A program made the position numbers and the translations under genes. Shown here one piece after another: positions 53,361 to 60,461 of a DNA stretch of 64,000 nucleotides (positions are counted from its first letter, which is position 1; each line of letters starts with the position of its first letter). The stretch is from WHSW01 sp963740055 (lineage in GTDB: Bacteria > Actinomycetota > Thermoleophilia > Solirubrobacterales > 70-9): contig CAVUCL010000001.1 in the NCBI GenBank assembly GCA_963740055.1, forward strand, positions 248,001 through 312,000. Reading direction: 5' to 3'. The notes beneath the pieces were generated by a model that was given only the letters and a program-made list of their open reading frames with translations, was not told where the DNA came from and did not search any database.

Positions 53361-53398
53361 GCGCGCTCCGACCTTAGCCCGGCGCGCGGCGTCGCCGA

Positions 53399-54085
53399 TC
53401 ACGATCCGGCCGGCGCGGCGCCGAACGGTCGCTTCTTCGCCATCCCCGAGCGGCGCGGGAGACCGGGCGGGGTCGGCCCCGCCTTGCGGACCAGATACAG
53501 GTGGCGGTTGGCGAAGCCGGCGGTCCCGCCCGCGTCCTCGACCCGCTCGGCCCGCATCCCCAGCCGCTCGGCGGCGCGGTCGAGCTCCGCCTCCTCGGCG
53601 GCGTCGCGGCGGCCCTTCCAGGCGACCAGGGTGCCGCCGTCGCGCAGCAGCGGCGCGGCGAGCTCGGCGAGCGTCGAGAGCCTGCCGACCGCGCGCGCGG
53701 TGACCACGTCGTAGGACTCGCGACCGCCGGCGGGAGGGGCGGCCCGGGCCCAATCCTCGGCGCGGGCGCAGACGGCGTGCGCGTTGGCGAGCGCCGCGGC
53801 GGCGATCGCGCGCTCGATGAACTCGCACTTGCGGCCGACCGACTCGATCAGGTCGACCTCGGTGCGCTCGAGCGCCGCGGCGAGGGCGAGCCCGGGAAAT
53901 CCCGCCCCGGCGCCGACGTCGGCGAGTCGCGCCGGCTCGCCGACCAGCCGCAGCCCGCTGAGCGAGTCCTCGACGTGCAGGCGCCAGGCGTCGTCGGGAT
54001 CGCGGACCGCGCTCAGCGAGGCCGGATCGCCGGCGAGCAGCTCGAGCACCGGCGCCAGCCGGGCGCGGAGATCGGCCGCGCTCAA
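53399..54085 (-). CDS. rsmG: 16S rRNA (guanine-527-N7)-methyltransferase RsmG
   Basis: 228 residues. The SAM loop is LADVGAGAGFPGLALA, then LIESVGRKCEFIE, VTARAVGRLSTLAELAAPLL and LVAWKG. It methylates G527 of 16S rRNA. Start TTG at 54085 overlaps the jag stop by TTGA. The basic tail (RRSGMAKKRPFG) is longer than usual. Confidence 0.94.
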   Translation of the reverse strand: MSAADLRARLAPVLELLAGDPASLSAVRDPDDAWRLHVEDSLSGLRLVGEPARLADVGAGAGFPGLALAAALERTEVDLIESVGRKCEFIERAIAAAALANAHAVCARAEDWARAAPPAGGRESYDVVTARAVGRLSTLAELAAPLLRDGGTLVAWKGRRDAAEEAELDRAAERLGMRAERVEDAGGTAGFANRHLYLVRKAGPTPPGLPRRSGMAKKRPFGAAPAGS

Positions 54086-54567
54086 GCGTCCGCGTCGACC
54101 AGCGGCGCGACGATCACGCAGCGATCGGGCTCGTCGCCCTCGCTGAAGGTCTCGACCCCGGAGCGCTCCTTGAGCCAGTCGTGGACGATCTTGCGCTCGC
54201 TCGCGGTCATCGGCTCGAGCTCGATCTCCTTGCCGGAGTCGAGCGCCCGCTCGGCGGCGCGGTCGGCCTGGCGCTCGACCGTCTCGCGGCGGCGCTCGCG
54301 ATAGGAGGCGGCGTCGACCGAGACCCGCTTGCGCTCGCCGTGGCCGCGGAAGGCGACCCGGTAACAGAGCAGCTGCACGGCGTCGATCGTCTGCCCGCGG
54401 CGCCCGATCAGCAGCCCGAGCTCCTCGCCGTCGCCCTCGATCCGCGCCGCGATCTCGTCCTCGCTCTCCTCGACCACGATCTCCGCGTCGAGCTCGAGCG
54501 CGTCGAGGATCTCGTCGAGCACGGCCTCGACCCGGGCGGCGGGCTCGTCCGGCAGCAGCTCGCTCAT
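54082..54567 (-). CDS. jag: Jag/KhpB RNA-binding protein (KH and R3H domains)
   Basis: 161 residues from MSELLPDEPAARVE. Acidic N-terminus, KH domain LGLLIGRRGQTIDAVQLLCYRVAF (GxxG is GRRG), and R3H domain MTASERKIVHDWLKERSGVETFSEG. KhpB-type proteins bind RNA and affect division and envelope. Start ATG overlaps the yidC stop by ATGA. Confidence 0.94.
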   Translation of the reverse strand: MSELLPDEPAARVEAVLDEILDALELDAEIVVEESEDEIAARIEGDGEELGLLIGRRGQTIDAVQLLCYRVAFRGHGERKRVSVDAASYRERRRETVERQADRAAERALDSGKEIELEPMTASERKIVHDWLKERSGVETFSEGDEPDRCVIVAPLVDADA

Positions 54568-55310
54568 TTGCGGCGCTTCTTCTTGCGTGGCGGGGGCGGG
54601 GGCGGCCTGCGCGCCGCGATCTCCTCCTTGCTCGGCGGGTCCGGCGGCGGGAAGAAGGTGACCACGACCAGCTGCTGGCCCAGGGTCCAGACGTTGGTCG
54701 AGATCCAGTACAGCGCCAGACCGGCCGGCTGGGTGGCGATGAAGGGCGCGAACACGACCGGGAGCGCGAACATGATGATCTTCTGGTTTCGGTCCTGGAC
54801 GCGCGACGACATCACCAGCCCGGCGCCGAGCTGGGTGACGATGAAGAGCACGATCAGGATCACCAGCTCGGCCCCGGTCGCCTTCACGGTCAGGTTCTCG
54901 ATGAACAGGAAGCCGACCGGCGGCGCGGCGAGCACGTCGTCGGTGAAGCTCTGGCTGCGCAGGAGCTCGAACAGGGCGAAGAACACCGGCAGCTGCAGCA
55001 GCAGCGGCCAGCATGAGGCGAGCGGGTTGATCTTGTTCTCGCGATAGAACGCCATCATCTCCCGCTGGAGGCGCTCCTTGTCGTCCTTGTAGCGCTCCTG
55101 CAGCGCCTTCAGCTCGGGAGCGTGCTGCTGCAGATGGCGCATCGACGAGATCTGCTTGACCGACAGCGGCAGGATCAGGATCCGGACGAAGAAAGTCAGC
55201 CCGACGATCGCCAGTCCCCAGCTCAGGCCGACGTCGTCGTGCAGGAACAGGATCACCGCCTCGGCGGCGTCGATCAGCGGCTGCAGGATGTGGGCGAGCG
55301 GCAGGTTCAC
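54564..55310 (-). CDS. yidC: Membrane protein insertase YidC
   Basis: 248 residues from GTG at 55310 (VNLPLAHILQPLI). Five helices with SWGLAIVGLTFFVRILILPLS, KALQERYKDDKERLQREMM (cytoplasmic hairpin), NPLASCWPLLLQLPVFFALF and GLALYWISTNVWTLGQQ. The Arg in the first core helix needed for insertion is in FFVRIL. Short Gram-positive form with a Pro/Lys-rich tail. Overlaps yidD by GTGA. Confidence 0.95.
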   Translation of the reverse strand: MNLPLAHILQPLIDAAEAVILFLHDDVGLSWGLAIVGLTFFVRILILPLSVKQISSMRHLQQHAPELKALQERYKDDKERLQREMMAFYRENKINPLASCWPLLLQLPVFFALFELLRSQSFTDDVLAAPPVGFLFIENLTVKATGAELVILIVLFIVTQLGAGLVMSSRVQDRNQKIIMFALPVVFAPFIATQPAGLALYWISTNVWTLGQQLVVVTFFPPPDPPSKEEIAARRPPPPPPRKKKRRK

Positions 55311-55621
55311 GCGGCGGCGCCGTGGTCGTGGGGGTGTGCGTTCGGCCGCTCGCGAAACAGGCTCCGGTCGGCGAGCTCGTCGACGCCGCCGTGGCTCCAC
55401 GGATTGCAGCGCGCGAGTCGCCAGGCGGCGACGATCGTCCCTCGGACCACGCCCAGCTCACGCACGGACTGGACCGCGTAGGCCGAGCAGGAGGGGTAGT
55501 ACTTGCAGCGCTGAGGAAGCAGCGGCGAGACCAGGCGCCGGTAGACGCGCACCGGGAGCAGGACCAGCTCGCCGAGGGCTCGAGCGATGGTCGAGACAGC
55601 GTCTGCGCGCGACCGTTTCAC
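55307..55621 (-). CDS. yidD: Membrane protein insertion efficiency factor YidD
   Basis: 104 residues: LPVRVYRRLVSPLLPQRCKYYPSCSAYAVQSVRELGVVRG and RLARCNPWSHGGVDELAD are the whole YidD family core, with three conserved Cys. It sits between rnpA and yidC as in most bacteria. A His-rich tail follows. Confidence 0.95.
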   Translation of the reverse strand: MKRSRADAVSTIARALGELVLLPVRVYRRLVSPLLPQRCKYYPSCSAYAVQSVRELGVVRGTIVAAWRLARCNPWSHGGVDELADRSLFRERPNAHPHDHGAAA

Positions 55622-55624
55622 GTG

Positions 55625-56011
55625 TTACGCCGCCCGCGCCCCTGGTTGCGCCTGATCGGGCCCGGCAAGCAACTCCTGCAACGCGCCGGCGACACCCGCA
55701 GTGCCCTCACGCTCAACCAGACCTGCAGAGTCCGGGCGGGCGACGATCACGTAGTCGTGGCCGCTGCGCAACGCCACGTCGAGGCTCCAGAACGCCTCCC
55801 GCAGGGCGCGCTTGACCGTGTTGCGCTCGACCGCGCCGCCGACCTTGCGGCTGACGGAGATCCCGAGCCGGACCCCGTCGGCGGGGGCGGCCTCGGCGCG
55901 CGGGAACGAGTACAGGACCAGGAATCGGTTCGACCGCGAGCGGCCGTCGCGAAAGACGCGGTCGAAGTCCCCGCTGCGCGAGAGCCGGCCGCGCTTGCGC
56001 CGCTCGCCCAT
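55625..56011 (-). CDS. rnpA: Ribonuclease P protein component
   Basis: 128 residues. RLSRSGDFDRVFRDGRSRSNRFLVLY, RLGISVSRKVGGAVERNTVKRALREAF is the RNA-binding RNR signature. It binds RNase P RNA for tRNA 5' processing. Located 5 bp after rpmH and 3 bp before yidD. The C-terminal 30 residues are Ala/Gly-rich and not conserved. Confidence 0.95.
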   Translation of the reverse strand: MGERRKRGRLSRSGDFDRVFRDGRSRSNRFLVLYSFPRAEAAPADGVRLGISVSRKVGGAVERNTVKRALREAFWSLDVALRSGHDYVIVARPDSAGLVEREGTAGVAGALQELLAGPDQAQPGARAA

Positions 56012-56016
56012 CGGGT

Positions 56017-56151
56017 CTACGGGGTCAGGCGCTTGCGGCCCTTGCGGCGCCGGCGCCTGATCACGTCGCGGCCGGAGCGCGTGCGCATCCGGGCGCGAAA
56101 CCCGTGCGTGCGGGCGCGCTTGCGCTTCTTCGGCTGCCAGGTGCGCTTCAT
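56017..56151 (-). CDS. rpmH: 50S ribosomal protein L34
   Basis: 44 residues: MKRTWQPKKRKRARTHGFRA followed by RMRTRSGRDVIRRRRRKGRK, a complete L34. First gene of the leftward rpmH-rnpA-yidD-yidC-jag-rsmG-parA-parB run and divergent from dnaA. Confidence 0.97.
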   Translation of the reverse strand: MKRTWQPKKRKRARTHGFRARMRTRSGRDVIRRRRRKGRKRLTP

Positions 56152-56258
56152 GCGGAGCGCCAGTCTACAGAGGGCGCCCCGATTCGCCGTGCGACTTTCC
56201 CGCGAAATGCGAGGTGAGCCCGGGGCGGCGCGGGCGACCGTATGTATGGTCGCTTCGC

Positions 56259-57647
56259 GTGCCCGCAGACGCCCCCGCCGACGACCTCGAGCACCTTTGG
56301 GAGCGGGTCGGCGGCGAGTTGAGACGCTCGCTTCCCGGGTCCACCTTCCGGCTCTGGCTCGAGCCGCTGCGGCCGGTCTCGGTCCACGGCACTCGGCTTC
56401 TGATCAGCGGTCCGGCCTCGGTGCGGACCTGGGTCGCGCGCCGCTACGCGGGCGCGCTGGCGGAGGCGATCGCGCACCAGGCGCCCGGTCTCGACGGGTT
56501 CGAGTTCGTCGAGCCGGGCGGCGGCGAGCCGGTTCGCGGCGCCCCGCAGTCGCTGCCGCTCGACGCCGACCACACCTTCGACCGGTTCGTGATCGGGCCA
56601 GGCAACCGGCTCGCGCACGCCGCGGCGCTCGCGGTCGCAGAGCTCCCGGGCGAGGCCTACAACCCGCTCTTCCTCCACGGCCCGCCCGGGCTCGGCAAGA
56701 CCCACCTGCTGGCGGCGATCGTCTCCTACATGCGCCGCAACCACCCCGAGCTCAACGTCCACTACACGACCGCGGAGCGGTTCACGAGCGAGTTCGTCGG
56801 CGCCCTGCGCCGCGACGGGCCGGAGCTGTTCAAGGCCCGCTACCGCGAGCTCGACGCGCTCCTGATCGACGACGTCCAGGTGCTCGAGGGCAAGGAGCGA
56901 ACCGAGGAGGAGTTCGTCCACACCTTCAACGCGCTCTACGCCGCCGGGAAGCAGGTCGTGCTCTCGAGCGACCGGCCGCCCGAGGCGCTGAGCCGGCTCG
57001 CGGAGCGGCTTCGCGACCGCTTCCGCTGGGGACTTGGGGTCGAGCTCGAGCCCCCCGACCTGCGGACCCGGATCGCGCTCTTGTGGCGACTCGCCGACGA
57101 CGCCAGCCCGGAGCTGCCCGACCCCGCCGTGCTGCACGAGATCGCGACCCGGGTGCCGGAGAACGTGCGCGTGCTCGAGGGCGCGATGACCCGGGTGCTC
57201 GCCGTCGCCTCCCTGCTCTCCGAGCCGTTGACGATGCCGCTCGTCCGGCGCGCGCTCGCCGCGCCGCCCGGCGGCGGAGCCGCCGTGCCGACGGCGGCCG
57301 CTCCGACCCTGGAGGCGATCCAGGAGACGGTCTGCACGATCCACGGGCTCACCCGCGAGGAGCTGCTCTCGCCACGACGCTCGCCGCGGATCGCCCACGC
57401 CCGCCAGATGGCGATGTACCTGGCGCGCGAGCTGACCGCGCTCTCGCTGATGGAGATCGCGCGCGGCTTCGACCGCGACCACAGCACCGTGCTGCACGCG
57501 ATCCGCAGCGTCTCGGACCGGCTCGAGCCCGGCTCCGAGACCGCGATCGCGATCCACAGGGCACGCCGCGAGCTCGGGACACCTGCGCCGGCCGCCGAGC
57601 CCCCGTCAACGGATCCCGCTCCCCGTCCACACGACGCGGCAGACTGA
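56259..57647 (+). CDS. dnaA: Chromosomal replication initiator DnaA
   Basis: 462 residues from GTG at 56259 (VPADAPADDLEHLWERV). Domain I to about 75, a very short domain II, AAA+ domain with Walker A GPPGLGKTHLL and Walker B ALLIDDVQVL, the arginine-finger region RLRDRFRWGLGVELEPPD, and domain IV ending with the DnaA signature RGFDRDHSTVLHAIR. TATGGT 8 nt before the GTG marks a leaderless start. The frame is open upstream, but homology begins at this start. Confidence 0.96.
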   Translation: MPADAPADDLEHLWERVGGELRRSLPGSTFRLWLEPLRPVSVHGTRLLISGPASVRTWVARRYAGALAEAIAHQAPGLDGFEFVEPGGGEPVRGAPQSLPLDADHTFDRFVIGPGNRLAHAAALAVAELPGEAYNPLFLHGPPGLGKTHLLAAIVSYMRRNHPELNVHYTTAERFTSEFVGALRRDGPELFKARYRELDALLIDDVQVLEGKERTEEEFVHTFNALYAAGKQVVLSSDRPPEALSRLAERLRDRFRWGLGVELEPPDLRTRIALLWRLADDASPELPDPAVLHEIATRVPENVRVLEGAMTRVLAVASLLSEPLTMPLVRRALAAPPGGGAAVPTAAAPTLEAIQETVCTIHGLTREELLSPRRSPRIAHARQMAMYLARELTALSLMEIARGFDRDHSTVLHAIRSVSDRLEPGSETAIAIHRARRELGTPAPAAEPPSTDPAPRPHDAAD

Positions 57648-57749
57648 TCCACTGCCCCGAGCGTGCCGACAAGCGCGATCCCCGTCACCATCCCCAACCA
57701 TCCACGACCCTGATACATCTGATCCAAACAGGAAGATGAGCAAGCCCAG
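57648..57749 (+). other. dnaA-dnaN intergenic gap, candidate but weak origin region
   Basis: 102 bp, more AT-rich toward dnaN (GATACATCTGATCCAAACAG). The nearest things to a DnaA box (TTATCCACA) are TGATCCACT at the dnaA stop and CCATCCACG about 45 bp later, with 7/9 and 6/9 matches. A five-codon frame, ATG at 57736 to TGA at 57751, overlaps the dnaN ATG. Confidence 0.4.
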
Positions 57750-58859
57750 ATGAAGCTATCCGTACCGAAGGAATCTCTCTCCACCGCGCTGCAACTCGTT
57801 GGCCGCGCCGTCTCGAGCCGCGGGACCCTGCCCTCGCTCGGCGGGATCCTGCTCGCGGCTTCGGAGACCGGCCTCACCCTGCGCGCCACGGACATGGAGC
57901 TGGCGCTGACGCGGACCCTCGACGACGCGAAGATCGAGAGTGCCGGCACCGTGCTGCTGCCCGGACGCCTGTTCGCCGACGTGGTCCGCAGCCTGCCGCC
58001 CGGCGAGGTCTCGCTCGAGCTGCGCACCGAGCAGCGCGACGTCGAGATCGCCGCCGGCAGCGCCCGCTTTCACCTCCGCACGCTGCCGGCGGAGGACTTC
58101 CCGCGGCTGCCGGAGCTCGAGGGCGAGACCCTGAAGCTGCCCGGAGCCCCGCTGGCGGAGACGATCGAGCTCGTCGCCCGCGCGGCGTCGCGCGACGAGG
58201 TGCGCCCGATCCTCACCGGCGTCCTCGTGCAGGCCGAGGGCACCCGGCTGACGATGGTCGCCACCGACTCCTACCGGCTCAGCGTCAAGCACGCCGAGCT
58301 CGATGCCGCGATCGGCCAGGCGCTGGAGGCGAACGTCCCCGCCCGGGCGCTGCGTGAGCTCGCCCGGATCATCTCCGCCGAGGGCGCCGAGGAGGTGGAG
58401 ATCGCGCTGCCGAGAAACCAGGTCGTTTTCGCCACCGCCGGCGTCGTCCTCAGCTCGCGCCTGATCGAGGGCCAGTTTCCGAGCTGGCGTCAGCTCGTCC
58501 CGGAGTCGTTCGAGCACGAGGTGCGCCTGCCGCGCGAGGAGTTCCTCGAGATCGCGCGTCGGATCAGCCAGCTCGCGCAGCGCAACGCGCCGCTGCGGCT
58601 GGCGTTCGCCGAGGGCGAGCTCACGGTTGCGGCGGAGACGCCGGACATCGGCGACGCCGCCGAGGCGATGCCGGCGCCCTACTCCGGCGAGCCGCTCGAG
58701 ATCGCGTTCAACCCCCAGTTCCTGGTCGAGGGGGTCGAGAGCGTCGGCTCGGAGGAGCTCGCGATCCAGCTCAGCTCGCCGCTGCGGCCCGGGCTCCTGC
58801 GCCCGGTCGACGGCGACGACTTCAGCTACCTCGTGATGCCGATTCGGCTCAACGCCTGA
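57750..58859 (+). CDS. dnaN: DNA polymerase III sliding clamp (beta subunit)
   Basis: 369 residues in three similar clamp domains. MKLSVPKESLSTALQLVGRAV, LPSLGGILLAAS, RPILTGVLVQAEGTRLTMVATDSYRLSVKH and the closing FSYLVMPIRL are diagnostic. It tethers the polymerase and binds DnaA/Hda-type regulators. Runs into recF with 17 bp between. Confidence 0.96.
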   Translation: MKLSVPKESLSTALQLVGRAVSSRGTLPSLGGILLAASETGLTLRATDMELALTRTLDDAKIESAGTVLLPGRLFADVVRSLPPGEVSLELRTEQRDVEIAAGSARFHLRTLPAEDFPRLPELEGETLKLPGAPLAETIELVARAASRDEVRPILTGVLVQAEGTRLTMVATDSYRLSVKHAELDAAIGQALEANVPARALRELARIISAEGAEEVEIALPRNQVVFATAGVVLSSRLIEGQFPSWRQLVPESFEHEVRLPREEFLEIARRISQLAQRNAPLRLAFAEGELTVAAETPDIGDAAEAMPAPYSGEPLEIAFNPQFLVEGVESVGSEELAIQLSSPLRPGLLRPVDGDDFSYLVMPIRLNA

Positions 58860-58876
58860 GGACGGCGCCGGCGGCG

Positions 58877-59986
58877 ATGGTGGTCGCGAGCGTCTCGGTT
58901 CTCGACTTGCGCAACCTCGCCGCCTGCGAGGTCGCGCTCGGCCCCGGGCTGAACCTGCTCTGGGGTCCGAACGGCGCCGGGAAGACGAACCTGCTCGAGG
59001 CGACCTACATGGCGCTCGCCGGGCGCTCGTGCCGGACTCGGGACGACCGCGAGGCGATCGCCTTCGGCAAGTCGCTGGCCCGCGCCGAGGCGAGCATCGC
59101 CGATCCCCCGCACACCCGCGAGTTCCTCTGCTCGGTGAGCCGCTCGGACGGGCGCCGCCACCTCGTCGACGGCCGCGAGGCGGGCGCCGAGGCGTCCGGG
59201 CTGCGCCCGGCGCTCGCCGTGTTCATGCCCGATCGTCTCGCCCTGGTCAAGGGCCCGCCCGCCGGTCGCCGCGCGCATCTCGACCGCTTCTGCGCCGCGC
59301 TGTGGCCGAGCCGCGCCGAGACCCGGCGACGCTACTCGCGTGCGCTGGCGCAGCGAAACGCCCTCCTCGGCCGGATCCGCGCCGGCGCGGCGTCGGCCGC
59401 TTCGCTGGAGGCCTGGGACGCGGAGCTCGCCGGCGCCGGGGTTGGCCTGATCGCCGATCGCGCCGAGGCGGCGGCGCGGCTCGCGCCGGAGTTCGCCACC
59501 GCCGCCGCGGCGCTCGGCCTCGATCTCGACCCGACCCTGAGCTACCGGCCCCGAAGCGAGGCGGGCGAGCCCGAGCAGCTGGTCGCCGAGCTCGGCGAGC
59601 GGCGCGATGCCGATATCGCCCGCGGCTACAGCGGCTGGGGCCCGCACCTCGATGAGGTCGCGCTTGAGGCCGGAGGTCGCTCGCTGCGGCGCTACGGCTC
59701 CCAGGGCCAGCAGCGAGCGGCGCTGCTGGCGCTGCTGTTCGGCGAGCGCCGGACGCTGCTCGACGACGGGCGCCCGGCCCCGCTGATGCTGCTCGACGAC
59801 GTCACCAGCGAACTCGACGCGGGCCGCCGGGCGCTCCTGGTCGAGCACCTCGCCGCGGGCGGCGGCCAGGCGCTGATCACGGCGACCGAGCCCGAGCAGC
59901 TGCCGGCCGTCGCGGAGCGCCACGAGATCGCGGTCCGCGACGGGCGGGCGCTGAACGAGACCGCGCCGGGGCGCGCGGCGGCGTGA
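58877..59986 (+). CDS. recF: DNA replication and repair protein RecF
   Basis: 369 residues. VSVLDLRNLAACEVALGPGLNLLWGPNGAGKTNLLEATYMALAG holds Walker A; SQGQQRAALLALLFGE is the signature region and LMLLDDVTSELDAGRR is Walker B and D-loop. RecF loads RecA at gaps. Stop TGA overlaps the next gene's GTG start by four bases. Confidence 0.94.
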   Translation: MVVASVSVLDLRNLAACEVALGPGLNLLWGPNGAGKTNLLEATYMALAGRSCRTRDDREAIAFGKSLARAEASIADPPHTREFLCSVSRSDGRRHLVDGREAGAEASGLRPALAVFMPDRLALVKGPPAGRRAHLDRFCAALWPSRAETRRRYSRALAQRNALLGRIRAGAASAASLEAWDAELAGAGVGLIADRAEAAARLAPEFATAAAALGLDLDPTLSYRPRSEAGEPEQLVAELGERRDADIARGYSGWGPHLDEVALEAGGRSLRRYGSQGQQRAALLALLFGERRTLLDDGRPAPLMLLDDVTSELDAGRRALLVEHLAAGGGQALITATEPEQLPAVAERHEIAVRDGRALNETAPGRAAA

Positions 59987-60300
59987 GCCCGCGCCGCGAG
60001 CCGCGGACGATCGCGGAGTCGCTGCGCGCGGTGCGCGCGCGGGCGGAGCCGCGAACCCTGCTCGGCGCCGCGCAGACGAGCTGGCGCAAGGCGGTCGGCG
60101 AGCGAATCGCGCGCGAGGCGCAGCCGGTGCGCGAGCGCGAGGGCGTGCTCACGATCGCCTGCAGCGCGGCGACCTGGTCGCAGGAGCTCGACCTGCTGCA
60201 GACCGACCTGCTCGAGCGCCTCAACCGTGAGCTCGAGCCGCGCCGGGTCGAGAAGCTTCGCTTCGTCGTCGGCGATGGCTCGGGTCCCGATCCTCTTTAG
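59983..60300 (+). CDS. dciA: DUF721 protein (DciA-like helicase loader)
   Basis: 105 residues. IAESLRAVRARAEPRTLLGAAQTSWRKAVGERIAREAQPV, then GVLTIACSAATWSQELDLLQTDLLERLN with two-helix, two-strand KH-like plan. DUF721/DciA loads the replicative helicase in bacteria without DnaC; the place between recF and gyrB is the standard actinobacterial one. Start GTG at 59983. Confidence 0.85.
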   Translation: MSPRREPRTIAESLRAVRARAEPRTLLGAAQTSWRKAVGERIAREAQPVREREGVLTIACSAATWSQELDLLQTDLLERLNRELEPRRVEKLRFVVGDGSGPDPL

Positions 60301-60384
60301 TGCGCGATTTGCAGGTATTTCGTGTTTCGTCGAGACAAGTTCCGGGGGCCGGACTTGGTATCCTTATGTGAAGTTGCACCCTTG

Positions 60385-60437
60385 CCCCGAGCCGTGCGCG
60401 ATCGGTCCCTTCCGGGGACCCGGCGGTCGGGGTTTTT
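60385..60437 (+). terminator. Nested stem-loop with T-tract before gyrB
   Basis: Outer stem CCCCGA-GCCG (60385-60394) with CGGCGG-TCGGGG (60421-60432), inner stem GGTCCC/GGGACC (60404-60420), then TTTTT (60433-60437). A proper rho-independent shape between dciA and gyrB. The 160-bp gap (60301-60461) also has a TATCCT box near 60360, so this may be a gyrB leader attenuator rather than only the end of the dnaN-recF-dciA transcript. Confidence 0.65.
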
Positions 60438-60461
60438 CATGACTACGAGCGAAGGGGCCTA

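Noticed and set aside
55616..55624. Half of a parS-like site (TTTCACGTG)
   Set aside because: Only half of the 16-bp palindrome matches and it sits at the yidD start; not enough to call a parS site.
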